DNA from: Sporosarcina gallistercoris
GTDB lineage: Bacteria > Bacillota > Bacilli > Bacillales_A > Planococcaceae
Length of the DNA stretch: 64,000 bases
Assembly (NCBI RefSeq): GCF_014836415.1
Contig: NZ_JACSQY010000004.1
Span: 110,294 to 174,293 of the forward strand
Direction of reading: 5' to 3'
A program made the position numbers and the translations under genes. Positions within the stretch are counted from its first letter, which is position 1, and every line of letters begins with the position of its first letter. The notes beneath the pieces were generated by a model. The model did no database searches. It was not told where the DNA came from and saw nothing but the letters and a program-made list of their open reading frames with translations. Positions 27,216 through 36,137 of the stretch are shown piece after piece.

Positions 27216-27244
27216 AGTATAAAGCGGTTTCATCGGTCTGTCAA
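27216..27244 (-). promoter_or_regulatory. glpFK promoter with cre site
   Basis: TTGACA (27239-27244) is 17 bases from TATACT (27216-27221). TGAAACCGCTTTAT (27219-27232, minus strand) matches the catabolite-responsive element TGWAANCGNTWNCW at 13 of 14 positions and overlaps the spacer and -10, so CcpA should repress directly. Confidence 0.85.
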
Positions 27245-27252
27245 CAATAGAT

Positions 27253-27822
27253 TCAGAAAGTTCTCTTTTCCTCAAATAACTTCCATAGTTCACGATCAGA
27301 GGTCGTAACTGCAACAGCACCCGCGTCCAGCGCATCTTTAATATGTTTTTCAGTACGGATGAGGCCTCCGTTAATAATCGGAATTCCTGTACGTTCATAG
27401 ACTTCTTCTATCAGTTCAGGAATCACACCAGGTAGCATTTCTATGAAATCAGGCTGGGTCTGCTCAATCAAAGAATAACTCTTTTCCAATGCAATCGTAT
27501 CAAGTAAAAACATTCGTTGAATGGCAAGGATGTTTTTGGCTTTTGCTTTCATAATCATATTGGAACGAGTGGAAATAATACCTGCAGGACGAATGTCATT
27601 ACACAAAAAGTCTGCAGCGAAATTATCCGTTTTCAATCCTTGAATAAGATCCGCATGAATGATGAGTTTTTTACATCTCTTATCGGCTTCATGCTTCACT
27701 GTTTTCAAATTACTAATATGCACTTCCAGTAACACGACATACTCGAACGGACTGTCCAGCATTTGCTCAAACTGTTTTAACGTACGAGCAGCGGGTAGAA
27801 TTTTTTGATTGTGAAAAGGCAT
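27253..27822 (-). CDS. glpP: glycerol-3-phosphate-responsive antiterminator
   Basis: Started at MPFHNQKILPA the protein has 189 residues, like B. subtilis GlpP (192). The TIM-barrel-like fold shows KLIIHADLIQGLK, GIISTRSNMIMKAK, DFIEMLPGVIPELI and INGGLIRTE, all conserved in GlpP. It binds leader RNA of glp genes when glycerol 3-phosphate is present and prevents termination. The longer frame to 27867 adds 15 residues without support. It lies between glpD and glpF on the same strand, so it is partly controlled by its own target leader upstream of glpD. Confidence 0.95.
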   Translation of the reverse strand: MPFHNQKILPAARTLKQFEQMLDSPFEYVVLLEVHISNLKTVKHEADKRCKKLIIHADLIQGLKTDNFAADFLCNDIRPAGIISTRSNMIMKAKAKNILAIQRMFLLDTIALEKSYSLIEQTQPDFIEMLPGVIPELIEEVYERTGIPIINGGLIRTEKHIKDALDAGAVAVTTSDRELWKLFEEKRTF

Positions 27823-27867
27823 TTTTTGTGACCCCCCGTCTATCAGTAGAGTTCTATGATATCTCAA

Positions 27868-29511
27868 TTAGACAACTGAAGTCGCTTTTTTCATCTCATT
27901 ATCCAATTCTTTCTCATAGTCCTGCTGTTCTGTATCCGACCAATTGAAAATCCGAGCCATTTCGTTCAGTACATCTTCCTTTGCATCCACAACATTTTTT
28001 ATATTGAAATAGAGATCGCCTGTCCTACGAATGAAAAAGTCCGTTGGTTTCACGACCATCTCCTTTTCAATCGCATAGCGCAGTTTCACATATAGAATCC
28101 GGGGCATCACTTGGTTTTCATCGTATGGAATCATAAAGACTTCATCGACATTCGTGCCATATAACGCAGCTAAATGTCTGCTTTCTCTCTCAGTAAATCC
28201 TAGCAGTTCCCCTCTTTTCACCGCTTGGTCCATATACCGATTATAATTCACAGATCCGCCGAAATCGCCTCCAGAGATGGGAATCTTTGTCGTACTGCAA
28301 CGACTGAACGTCAATCCTTTTTCTTGCTGCAGAAGCTGCGCAATCTTATTGACCACGGTTTCTGCCATTTTGCGGTAGCCAGTCAGTTTTCCGCCCGCGA
28401 TGGTAATTAACCCCCGTTCCGACTCCCAAATTTCATCTTTCCGTGAAATCTCAGAAGGATTCTTTCCGTCTTCATGGATAAGTGGACGTACTCCCGCCCA
28501 ACTCGATTCCACGTCTTTTTCAGATACTGAGACTTCCGGGAACATGTAGTGGATGGCATCTAAAATATACGTACGATCTTCTTCAGTTATTTGCATTTCT
28601 TTTGGATCCCCCTCAAAAAAGGTATCCGTCGTCCCGACATAGGCTTTTCCATCACGTGGTACCGCAAAAATCATGCGCTTGTCGGGTGTGTCAAAGTAGA
28701 TTGCCTGATGCAGTGGAAATACACTTTGGTCGAACACTAAGTGGACCCCTTTTGAAAGGATAAGTTGTTTTCCATTGGAATGCCCATCAATTTCTTTCAC
28801 TTCATCTACCCATGGACCTGCAGCATTGATCACTTTTAAAGCGTGAATGGTTGCCACTTCTCCAGTCAGCATATCTCGCACTTGTACGCCTTCTATTTTG
28901 TTGGACTCATCATATAGGAACGATTCCGCTTTTGCATAATTGACAAGTGTTGCACCTTTCGAAGCCGCGGCTTTTGCCACTTCAATTGTGAGACGCGCAT
29001 CGTCCGTACGGTACTCAACGTAATATCCACTTCCTTGCAGCCCCTCTCTCTTAATGAGTGGAGCTTTTTGAATCGTCTGATCCAAGTTCAGCATCTTCCT
29101 TCTCTCCGAGCGTTTCACACCTGCTAGAAAGTCATACACTTTTAATCCAAGAGCTGTGGAATAAGGTCCGAACGTTCCTCCTTTATGGAACGGCAGCAAC
29201 ATCCATTCAGGAGTTGTTACATGCGGTCCATTCTCATACACAATCGCACGTTCTTTTCCGAGCTCCGCCACTTCCTTGATTTCAAATTGCTTTAAATATC
29301 GCAGTCCTCCGTGCACTAATTTTGTAGAACGACTCGATGTACCTGAAGCAAAGTCTTGCATTTCAACTAGCGCCGTTTTCATCCCCCGAGTTGCTGCATC
29401 TAATGCAATTCCTGCTCCTGTAATCCCCCCACCGATTACTACTACGTCAAACTGATCTGTATTCAACTTGCTGAAAAGTTCGTTTCGATTCAATGCTGAA
29501 AATGTTGTCAT
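27868..29511 (-). CDS. glpD: aerobic glycerol-3-phosphate dehydrogenase
   Basis: The protein has 547 residues from the ATG after GAGGAG (B. subtilis about 555). GGGITGAG (27-34) is the FAD-binding loop. [15 protein letters not shown] and GRFAGGK-like [11 protein letters not shown] segments mark the GlpD family. It oxidises glycerol 3-phosphate to dihydroxyacetone phosphate at the membrane, passing electrons to quinone. It is first in the minus-strand order glpD-glpP-glpF-glpK, whereas B. subtilis has glpD last. A terminator leader precedes it. Confidence 0.96.
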   Translation of the reverse strand: MTTFSALNRNELFSKLNTDQFDVVVIGGGITGAGIALDAATRGMKTALVEMQDFASGTSSRSTKLVHGGLRYLKQFEIKEVAELGKERAIVYENGPHVTTPEWMLLPFHKGGTFGPYSTALGLKVYDFLAGVKRSERRKMLNLDQTIQKAPLIKREGLQGSGYYVEYRTDDARLTIEVAKAAASKGATLVNYAKAESFLYDESNKIEGVQVRDMLTGEVATIHALKVINAAGPWVDEVKEIDGHSNGKQLILSKGVHLVFDQSVFPLHQAIYFDTPDKRMIFAVPRDGKAYVGTTDTFFEGDPKEMQITEEDRTYILDAIHYMFPEVSVSEKDVESSWAGVRPLIHEDGKNPSEISRKDEIWESERGLITIAGGKLTGYRKMAETVVNKIAQLLQQEKGLTFSRCSTTKIPISGGDFGGSVNYNRYMDQAVKRGELLGFTERESRHLAALYGTNVDEVFMIPYDENQVMPRILYVKLRYAIEKEMVVKPTDFFIRRTGDLYFNIKNVVDAKEDVLNEMARIFNWSDTEQQDYEKELDNEMKKATSVV

Positions 29512-29548
29512 CTGTCTCGTCTCCTCTTCGTATACGAGTTTAAACAAC

Positions 29549-29604
29549 AAAAAGAGACCTCAAGAAAATAATCGCATGATCTGCAATTATTTCTTGAGGT
29601 CTCT
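29549..29604 (-). promoter_or_regulatory. glpD leader terminator, GlpP antitermination target
   Basis: AGAGACCTCAAGAAA pairs with TTTCTTGAGGTCTCT, extended by AATAATTGC/GCGATTATT, and five T follow on the minus strand. It stands between the promoter and glpD, about 38 bases before the start, as in B. subtilis glpD. Confidence 0.85.
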
Positions 29605-29639
29605 CAGTAGCTCAAACCCGATATATTAACTTGTTAATA

Positions 29640-29667
29640 AGTATAGCACAGTTAAAAGAAAATACAA
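29640..29667 (-). promoter_or_regulatory. glpD promoter
   Basis: TTGTAT (29662-29667) is 16 bases from TATACT (29640-29645) on the minus strand, about 35 bases before the leader hairpin. The transcript would run straight into the GlpP-controlled terminator. Confidence 0.6.
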
Positions 29668-29891
29668 AACACCTGAATTGAAGATTCCCGATCCATTCCA
29701 TATCGATTCTGTCCGTCTTAAGCATTCCCCTTTTCTTCATCAAACTAAGCTTTCGAATAATCTTCCATGAATCACTCCACATTCCCCTGGATTCTTTCTG
29801 ATAATCGTATATACTAGAAAAGCATCTCCACAGAATATACGTTCTACTATTTTCTCGGAGTTTCAAAACTTACAGCTAAAGAGGGTTTCAG

Positions 29892-30533
29892 ATGAAAGGA
29901 AGTTCACACTTAGGTATTGGCATTGCGGTTGGCGCAATCGCTGGATACATCACTCATCCAGACGTTATGACTGTTGCGATTTGTGCAGGAATAGGCGGTG
30001 TGTCTGGAGTTGCACCAGATTTAGATACAAACGGTCTGGCAAGCAATTCTATTACTTTATCGAAGAAAGTAAGTAAAGTATTAATGGAGACTGCGGGGAT
30101 CGGGATTTTACTCACGCTCATTTATCAGGTGATGACTCAAGGGATGAGCAACGAGATCTACATATACGGCGGGATGGGTCTCGCCCTCCTGATCGTCTCC
30201 CGGCTCATTACGCAAAGACGGATGCTGACAATCACAGGAGTTCTTGTCCTGTTGCTTGGATTTGTGTTGGACCAATCCCTCGGCATTTTACTTGCAGGCA
30301 GTTATATTGTTTTCGCTTCATTTTTACCTCACCGTTCTTATACGCATTCCCTACTCGGCGTTTTGTTCTACGCAGCGGTTTTAAAGTATTTGGATATGGA
30401 ATGGCCAATAGAAGGGATGTTTGCAGCGGGAATGGCGGGCTACATCAGTCATTTAGTGGCGGATATGAAAGTACTTCCTGTGAATCGCAGAGGTGTGAAA
30501 TGGTTTGCGCCGTTGTGGAAGCAGGAATTTTAG
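29892..30533 (+). CDS. YdjM-type membrane-bound metal-dependent hydrolase (DUF457)
   Basis: The 213-residue protein has five or six membrane segments and the conserved metal-ligand motifs of the DUF457/YdjM family: SSHLGIG near the N-terminus, APDLD at about 42-46, PHRSYTHSLLG and YISHLVAD. These are predicted membrane-embedded hydrolases, often linked to phospholipid handling or the SOS response, but the substrate is unknown. The start follows AGAGGG. It is monocistronic, with a perfect terminator seven bases after its stop. Confidence 0.85.
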   Translation: MKGSSHLGIGIAVGAIAGYITHPDVMTVAICAGIGGVSGVAPDLDTNGLASNSITLSKKVSKVLMETAGIGILLTLIYQVMTQGMSNEIYIYGGMGLALLIVSRLITQRRMLTITGVLVLLLGFVLDQSLGILLAGSYIVFASFLPHRSYTHSLLGVLFYAAVLKYLDMEWPIEGMFAAGMAGYISHLVADMKVLPVNRRGVKWFAPLWKQEF

Positions 30534-30540
30534 GGAACAT

Positions 30541-30580
30541 GAAAAAACGAGTATCCGGTTATCGGCATACTCGTTTTTTC
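30541..30580. terminator. bidirectional intrinsic terminator
   Basis: GAAAAAACGAGTAT pairs with ATACTCGTTTTTTC, closed by CCG/CGG. It serves both the YdjM-type gene and the convergent membrane protein gene. Confidence 0.92.
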
Positions 30581-30595
30581 ATATTCTTATTTTCA

Positions 30596-31090
30596 TCATA
30601 CAGAAGATACAAAGTTACGGATCGTTCGGTAAAAAATCCAGTATTGCCCTGCTGCCACGAGCAAAATCCCTACGATCATCCATGTTCTACTGATTGGAAA
30701 CATCATATAGACGCCAGCCATGATCGGTAACATCCAAGCAAAATACGTGTACACTTTTTGAGTCGCTCGTTTCGTTACATCTTGAAACAGTTCATCGTCC
30801 TCCAAATACTCTTGCGGCTTCAAGCTTGTCATTGATATTTTGTGTTGGGGCATACTCCTATTGTGTTTCGCAATTCGCAGACAGAACAATAATAAATAGA
30901 GGACTGTGCTGACAAGCATCCCCACCAAGAAAATGCTTGAGCTCTCATTTAAATTGATCTCAAACTCAAATCCACCGTGGGGGAACGTATTCATCGTTGC
31001 AGCATATCCAACCAATACGACGAAACCCATAATAATAAAAATTCCAGCCATCTGCCATAGTGGATACGTAAACCTCATATCATTCTTCAC
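30596..31090 (-). CDS. hypothetical membrane protein paired with an XRE regulator
   Basis: The 164-residue protein has four hydrophobic segments in two pairs, separated by a charged loop of about 40 residues. The start is taken as GTG, six bases after GGAGAGG; an ATG four codons on is possible. It overlaps the end of the XRE gene by 11 bases, so the two are translationally coupled. Pairing of a small HTH regulator with a membrane protein parallels yozG-yoaS. I do not recognise a named family. Confidence 0.75.
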   Translation of the reverse strand: MKNDMRFTYPLWQMAGIFIIMGFVVLVGYAATMNTFPHGGFEFEINLNESSSIFLVGMLVSTVLYLLLFCLRIAKHNRSMPQHKISMTSLKPQEYLEDDELFQDVTKRATQKVYTYFAWMLPIMAGVYMMFPISRTWMIVGILLVAAGQYWIFYRTIRNFVSSV

Positions 31091-31295
31091 TTACACCCTC
31101 TCCTTCCAGCCAAAAGATTTCATTGATATCACAGTCAAGCGCCTTTGCCAATTTCAGTGATAGTGTTACAGAAGGCGAAAACTCTCCTTTTTCGATGAAC
31201 CCGATCGTCTGTCTCGTGACACCGACTTGCTTCGCCAATTCTATTTGCGTGCAACTGTGACGTGCCCGCAGTTCCTTCAATCTATTCTTCAGCAT
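31080..31295 (-). CDS. small XRE-family HTH regulator
   Basis: The 71-residue protein is a bare Cro/C1 helix-turn-helix: CTQIELAKQVGVTRQTIGFI holds both helices, then EKGEFSPSVTLSLKLAKAL, typical of the YgzD/YvaO-like regulators. It probably controls its own operon with the following membrane protein gene. A 24-bp dyad lies about 27 bases upstream of the start, within the likely promoter. Confidence 0.85.
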   Translation of the reverse strand: MLKNRLKELRARHSCTQIELAKQVGVTRQTIGFIEKGEFSPSVTLSLKLAKALDCDINEIFWLEGEGVSEE

Positions 31296-31321
31296 TGCGA
31301 CACCTCTTTCTTCTAATGTAC

Positions 31322-31345
31322 ACTATACTTAACATTATGTATAGT
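31322..31345. promoter_or_regulatory. dyad operator upstream of the XRE gene
   Basis: ACTATAC and GTATAGT form a perfect 7-bp inverted repeat with a 10-base spacer. CTTAACAT occurs twice in the same stretch, about one helical turn apart on each side. Autorepression is likely. Confidence 0.55.
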
Positions 31346-31373
31346 ATTCTTAACATAAATTTTTATAAAATAT

Positions 31374-31410
31374 AAAAAACACTCAAATTGACAGGGCAAC
31401 TGAGTGTTTT
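31374..31410 (-). terminator. terminator of the DoxX-like gene
   Basis: AAAACACTCA pairs with TGAGTGTTTT around a 15-base loop, flanked by A and T runs on both sides. Confidence 0.85.
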
Positions 31411-31429
31411 CAAGTAAAGGATTATTAAA

Positions 31430-31780
31430 TTATTTTCGAACCTTAAGTACCCACCAAATGAGCACAACTTGTAAAGGAAGCCGAATCCACAACGCCGCTG
31501 GAGGCAAATCGAAGTTCTCTGGCGTCAGTGCCATATAGACGTTGACCGGGAACACGACCACTAAAAAGATGGCAATCAATACGCCCGCTCTTTCTCGTGT
31601 CGGCTTCAGGAACAATCCAAGTGCCAACAAGATTTCCACGACACCTGAAATGTAGACAATTGCCTTCCGGAAAGGCACCCATTCCGGCATAGCCTGAATG
31701 AAAAATGGTTCTAACAGGAAGTGTCCAATTCCTGCGCCAGCGAAGAACAGACAAAATGCGTATAGAGCGATTGTTTTCAT
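31430..31780 (-). CDS. DoxX-like membrane protein
   Basis: Started at MKTIALYAFC after TAGGAG the protein has 116 residues and four membrane helices. FAGAGIGHF, VEILLALGLF and FPVNVYMALT are the conserved helices of the DoxX/DUF417-like small membrane proteins. Some members support thiosulfate:quinone oxidoreductase or surfactant-linked redox proteins, but most have no known role. A 28-residue upstream extension is not supported. Confidence 0.75.
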   Translation of the reverse strand: MKTIALYAFCLFFAGAGIGHFLLEPFFIQAMPEWVPFRKAIVYISGVVEILLALGLFLKPTRERAGVLIAIFLVVVFPVNVYMALTPENFDLPPAALWIRLPLQVVLIWWVLKVRK

Positions 31781-31932
31781 TGAAAAAACTCCTAACTTTG
31801 TCGCGATGGGTTTATGCATGTAATTGCTATCCTTTTGCTCATCACGAGATACGTGTGTGATCATAATTTTCGGATTCCGCTCATAAATCTTGACCGTGCC
31901 TCACTTTAATCTCTCCAACAGTTACCCAATTT

Positions 31933-32418
31933 TCATTCTCCTACCCTAAACAGTTCCCCGTCCACGTTTTCCGGAAACGTGTTCGTCACAGTCACAGTGA
32001 AAACCGGTCCGCTTGTAAACGTCACATACACATCTTCCAATTCCAACACGATCGATGTCAGAAATTCCTGTTCTTCATCCTTGAATCCATACACGACCAT
32101 ACTTTGAACAGATGCATTCTCCAGGTGAATCGAAGAGCTCACGATTACAGGCTCCCGAAAGCCTTCCACCCGTTGAAATTGGGAGAGTGTGTCAGTATCA
32201 TGGGTCTCGTCAATCAGCAATTCATCATCGCCTTCTTCTGTTTCCCGCCAAGAGAGAATCCAATATGTTTTTTGATTAGGATCTGATTTGGATTGAAAAT
32301 GCAGAACGGGTTCCGAGCAGAGATATTCCCACCCATCTCCTTTTTGGTAAGCCGCAATCTGCTCAACTAGAACTGTTTTCAATTTCATTCCTCGGATAGA
32401 CTGCATACGTTGTTCCAT
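31933..32418 (-). CDS. hypothetical protein
   Basis: The 161-residue protein starts at an ATG after GAGGAG. It is soluble and acidic, with no signal peptide; the sequence pattern (alternating hydrophobic residues, VYVTFTSGPVFTVTVTNTF) suggests a beta-rich fold. I do not recognise the family. The strong ribosome binding site and even codon use support a real gene. Confidence 0.65.
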   Translation of the reverse strand: MEQRMQSIRGMKLKTVLVEQIAAYQKGDGWEYLCSEPVLHFQSKSDPNQKTYWILSWRETEEGDDELLIDETHDTDTLSQFQRVEGFREPVIVSSSIHLENASVQSMVVYGFKDEEQEFLTSIVLELEDVYVTFTSGPVFTVTVTNTFPENVDGELFRVGE

Positions 32419-32453
32419 TCCCTTGCTCCTCCTCTACTGGTTAAAATTCTCTC

Positions 32454-32597
32454 TTAAGATATTTCTCCAATATCTATTAGATCCAACTCTTCATCCGTGA
32501 GTTGAAACTTCCTTTGTTTCGCGATATTCTCTAGTTTTAAATACTCAACGTACAGTCCCGGCAGCTGCTACCGTACAAAAAAATCTTCTTCCAGCAT
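32454..32597 (-). pseudogene. possible small ORF interrupted by an in-frame TAG
   Basis: From an ATG the frame gives MLEEDFFVR, a TAG stop, then 37 further codons (QLPGLYVEYLKLEN... ending IDIGEIS) before TAA. The downstream part has a protein-like composition with charged helices, and the TAG sits where a CAG would restore the frame. No ribosome binding site is clear. It may be a broken small gene or the remnant of a longer one; chance cannot be excluded. The rest of the 270-base gap between genes shows nothing. Confidence 0.25.
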
Positions 32598-32688
32598 GTA
32601 CAGCTACTGAATTTCCTTAGTTATTGATGAAAAAGAAAAGCGATTTATTATTCAATTAGTATCTGGGAATAAGCACTACATTGCTACG

Positions 32689-33375
32689 CTACTTTTCCAA
32701 GATTTTTTCAATTATCATGCTCATACGCTCCGTACCATAAGCACCTGTTGTGAGAATATTACTATCAAGCCAATAACTCTCCAAAAAAGAGGATCCATCT
32801 TGCAAATGAATTCTCAAAAACACACGATTATTCCCTTCAATCTCATCACTGACCTTGTCATAGCCTATATACTCCAAAGATAGATAATCTTCGACGAAGG
32901 ATTTTATTTGTTCTTCATTCAGCTCAGCCAAGTATGAATTGTCTATCTCACTCTCCAAGATAATACCTATCACTTTCCCTTCAATATCATACAAATCTCC
33001 GATGGTGTCGGCAGCCTCATTATCTCTTACTTGAAACACTCGATCCTCCGCAATCACCCTGAAGTCCGATCGATATCCAACTGCCTCATAGACTTCTGTG
33101 CCTACAGGCAAATAGGTAGCATCTCCATTTCGAATCTTATGGTTCGAACACGCGTGATCCGCCATCATATAGTTCACTTCGCCCACTTTACTGCCCTTCT
33201 CCAAAGCGTGATCCTCTGAAATGCCTTCGATATCCCCAGCATATTTAACATCATTCAGCTTTACAACATCTGCCCATTCAATGATTCCGTCCGGACATCC
33301 CCTAAAAACATTCACTGCTGAACAGCCTGAACTTAGTAAGCCCAATATGACTCCCATGATTAATATGCGTTTCAA
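32689..33375 (-). CDS. hypothetical lipoprotein
   Basis: Started at TTG after GGGGGG, the protein has 228 residues. It opens with KR, a hydrophobic stretch LIMGVILGLL and SSGC, a lipoprotein signal with cysteine at about position 18. The mature part is soluble and acidic with no recognised domain; CPDG and a second cysteine pair region (DHACSNH) could form a disulfide. A longer frame to 33477 would place a separate hydrophobic segment first and lacks a ribosome binding site. It is likely anchored outside the cell membrane. Confidence 0.7.
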   Translation of the reverse strand: MKRILIMGVILGLLSSGCSAVNVFRGCPDGIIEWADVVKLNDVKYAGDIEGISEDHALEKGSKVGEVNYMMADHACSNHKIRNGDATYLPVGTEVYEAVGYRSDFRVIAEDRVFQVRDNEAADTIGDLYDIEGKVIGIILESEIDNSYLAELNEEQIKSFVEDYLSLEYIGYDKVSDEIEGNNRVFLRIHLQDGSSFLESYWLDSNILTTGAYGTERMSMIIEKILEK

Positions 33376-33512
33376 TAGTCGATCCCCCCTTTGGCTAAGA
33401 GCTCCTCCTTTTTTCTTGCACGCGTATTCTAGAAGGAAATAATTAAAGAATGTAAGAAAAGGTATGAAAAACAGCAAAACTGCATCCCTAAACGACCAAA
33501 TATCCCATCAAT

Positions 33513-34454
33513 CTATGCTTCCCTTAATATATCAAGCGTTTCTTGCACAAACTCATTTCTCTTTTGTTCATCATCTAAAGACACTCCAGCTTCGACTCGA
33601 TCAAAGCGAAACGCCCGTATGACTGATTTTAATATCGGCAAGAGCACTCGTTCACTCTCTATGAATGGCCGTTCGGCAGTATAGGATGCAAGGAATAATA
33701 GAGATCGTTCCTGTTCGGTTAAATTCCCTTCATAAGGCGCATGCCATGCATGGTATACAGCCACTGCAACGGCTTCATTCAAATACACTTCGTTCCCCGC
33801 AAGATTAAAATCGAAAATGCCTAATTTCCCATTCTCTTCTTGCACCATATTGTAATAGCAAAAATCCCCTTGAACAGCCCCTTGAGGTAGTTCTGCCCAA
33901 GCTCTTTGCAAGACTTTCCGATATCCAAGATATAGCGATTCGATCGTTGCATACAAAGGATGGCTTTGATAATAATCTCTAAACTCGAAAAAACTTAATT
34001 CGTTTTCATCATAATCCCCAAGATTTTCAGTCGCATTGCCCCCAAACAAACTCCATGAAGTAGCTGTAGTGAAAGGCGATTTGAGTTGCATTGAAACATT
34101 ATGCTGTTCGCCTAACAAACTACCCAACTCATAAAACAACGCATCTGTCATACAGGTCAGTTCCTGCCCAGTTAGTACTCGTTCCAGAGTGAAAACGAAA
34201 CATTCCTGTTCAGTTACATAACAACCGTCTCTATTTTTCAGATACCGAGCGACATGCATATTATTTTCGTGAAGAAGTTGAGCATATTGACAGCAAGCCT
34301 CCCAATAGGAGAGCTCTGCACGTTCCCCTTTCAGCAAATAATTCGAATTCGATTTCACTCTAGCTAACACTTTTTCACTTGTCCGTAAACGATCTACTTC
34401 TACAGGGTCTATATCATACTTTTTACAGATCGCTGAAATTTGTTCTGTATACAT
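33513..34454 (-). CDS. phosphotransferase of the APH/choline kinase-like family
   Basis: The 313-residue protein has the kinase core of the aminoglycoside phosphotransferase family: QGDFCYYN (195-202) is the catalytic loop with aspartate 197 and asparagine 202, and GIFDFN (212-217) the metal-binding loop with aspartate 215. The usual histidine of HGD is glutamine. An N-terminal ARVKSNSNYLLK segment supplies the ATP lysine. It may phosphorylate a small metabolite; related proteins include CotS-type spore kinases and homoserine kinase-like enzymes. It may be co-transcribed with the two membrane genes upstream. Confidence 0.75.
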   Translation of the reverse strand: MYTEQISAICKKYDIDPVEVDRLRTSEKVLARVKSNSNYLLKGERAELSYWEACCQYAQLLHENNMHVARYLKNRDGCYVTEQECFVFTLERVLTGQELTCMTDALFYELGSLLGEQHNVSMQLKSPFTTATSWSLFGGNATENLGDYDENELSFFEFRDYYQSHPLYATIESLYLGYRKVLQRAWAELPQGAVQGDFCYYNMVQEENGKLGIFDFNLAGNEVYLNEAVAVAVYHAWHAPYEGNLTEQERSLLFLASYTAERPFIESERVLLPILKSVIRAFRFDRVEAGVSLDDEQKRNEFVQETLDILREA

Positions 34455-34484
34455 CCTGTCCTCCTAAACGACTGTTTTAAGTTA

Positions 34485-35234
34485 TTATTCCAATTCATTT
34501 TCTTCAATCCTCATCATTATCTGAACGTTGCTTGCCCCATAGGAATAGTTCGAACTCTCAAAGAGTACTTCTTGTGAGACCGATTTCCCCTTGTCATCCA
34601 GTACATTCCATACGAATTCAAATTGCATAGCTTGTGATGAATAACTATTGAACCCCAGAGATGTCCCTATATCTTCTAACTGGATCGAGGAATTCAGCAC
34701 TTCCTGCCAGGTGGCAGGAAGCGGCATCGCACCGAACGACTCTTTAGCTAACGTTATTTCATTGGACAATTGAATTCTAGGGAAATAATAATGTTTTCCG
34801 TCTGCCACTCCATAATCTCTCCGACGGATCATATAGGCATTCAATTCCTCCGCAGCACTCTCAGGATCAATATTCCAAGTCAGGAAATAAGAAGATGGAT
34901 CAGCATAGTCAATCATCCACATCCTCGGCTCCCCACTCGATTCCAAACTGGTCATCTCCCATTTCCGCTTGACCCAAATCCAAAAACTCATCCCATAATC
35001 CCCATCTTCTGAAACGAAAGGAACTGCTACGTGACGACTGTCTGCGTGAATGACTTTTTGAATCCTGTCAACTTTGTCCCGAGCTCCATACTCCTCCAAC
35101 GAACTGTTCATCTCCTTGAGAAGTTCACGATTATCAGGAAATGCAGCTGGCGGAGAATAATTCCACCATAAAAAGACTGCAAACAGGACACTTATTAACG
35201 AAATCCATATCCATAAGTTATGGCGCTTTCTCAA
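34485..35234 (-). CDS. hypothetical protein with N-terminal membrane anchor
   Basis: The 249 residues begin with RKRHNLW and one hydrophobic helix (IWISLISVLFAVFLWW), so the rest is probably outside the membrane. The outer domain has no motif I recognise. The start overlaps the stop of the upstream membrane gene in an ATGA, which shows coupling. The two are likely an operon whose products act together. Confidence 0.7.
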   Translation of the reverse strand: MRKRHNLWIWISLISVLFAVFLWWNYSPPAAFPDNRELLKEMNSSLEEYGARDKVDRIQKVIHADSRHVAVPFVSEDGDYGMSFWIWVKRKWEMTSLESSGEPRMWMIDYADPSSYFLTWNIDPESAAEELNAYMIRRRDYGVADGKHYYFPRIQLSNEITLAKESFGAMPLPATWQEVLNSSIQLEDIGTSLGFNSYSSQAMQFEFVWNVLDDKGKSVSQEVLFESSNYSYGASNVQIMMRIEENELE

Positions 35235-35956
35235 TTCTCCTCATCCTCCTCAATAAATGATTGAGTCGAACGGAAGTAAAGGGTTTGAGTCGGAGTTTGA
35301 ATGAGCAATCCCTTCCCATCCTTTTCTACAAAACTGGTTGAACGGACGCCACTTCCCCATTTCGGTTTTGCATCCTTCAATAAGTATGGAAATCGTTCAT
35401 ATGCTGCTTTTTCGTTCAAAAACATATCCTCATACCAAGCTTCATCGTAAATCTCTGATGATTGCAGTTTATGAAGTTCTGATTTCAATGTCTCAACTTT
35501 CAAGGTAGCCTCTCCATTTCCAGTCGGATGAATGGAGAGGATCGATGCTGCTTTTACATCCGATACAAACGTTGCTGCATGATCTGTCGGATAAAAAGAA
35601 TGGCCGATCGCACTTCCGAGGAGTAGGCTGAGTAAGATGATATAATTAGATCCAAACCCTAACCAAGCAAATTTACGATACCGCTCCCAACGTCCGGTTT
35701 TTCTTTTCAAAATGAAATATAAAATCCATACACCTAGCGGTAACACTGCAATCTGAATGGCTGTAGAAGCTATCTCCCAAGTGATTGAAAACGAAAACAG
35801 ACCGAGTATCACCACAAATAGTGCTTTCCACCCTACCTGTTGCTCCGGATTTTTCTTATACATTCTATAGGCAAGGTAAGCGATTATCCCCCATGCGAAT
35901 ATAGTAAAAAGTACAGACAATAAATTGAATGAAGCATATTGAATGATTTCACTCAC
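35231..35956 (-). CDS. hypothetical membrane protein
   Basis: The 241-residue protein has four N-terminal membrane segments up to about residue 125, then an outer or cytoplasmic soluble part ending in an acidic IEEDEEN. The soluble part of about 100 residues resembles in size that of the coupled downstream gene. No family was recognised. It is the first gene of the pair, and the phosphotransferase gene follows 30 bases after the second. Confidence 0.7.
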   Translation of the reverse strand: MSEIIQYASFNLLSVLFTIFAWGIIAYLAYRMYKKNPEQQVGWKALFVVILGLFSFSITWEIASTAIQIAVLPLGVWILYFILKRKTGRWERYRKFAWLGFGSNYIILLSLLLGSAIGHSFYPTDHAATFVSDVKAASILSIHPTGNGEATLKVETLKSELHKLQSSEIYDEAWYEDMFLNEKAAYERFPYLLKDAKPKWGSGVRSTSFVEKDGKGLLIQTPTQTLYFRSTQSFIEEDEEN

Positions 35957-36080
35957 TCCTCTCCTCTGTAGGAAAACTGTTCGCTCTCAAAACTATAATT
36001 CAATTCAGTTAATTCACTATATGCTTATGATACACTATCTGGAAATCGTCAGGGAGCCCTTCATCGAAATTTCTCCACGC

Positions 36081-36116
36081 AAAAAGCCATCTACACGTAC
36101 TATGTAAATGGCTTTT
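36081..36116. terminator. terminator after the SET-domain gene
   Basis: AAAAGCCAT pairs with ATGGCTTTT around a 17-base loop. It is symmetric enough to act on both strands and follows the minus-strand SET gene. Confidence 0.75.
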
Positions 36117-36137
36117 CGTCTTCTTTTCTATCAGTGC

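Noticed and set aside
29612-29866. 84-codon frame on the minus strand between glpD and the YdjM-type gene
   Set aside because: It overlaps the glpD promoter and the edge of the divergent promoter region, and its composition is not protein-like.
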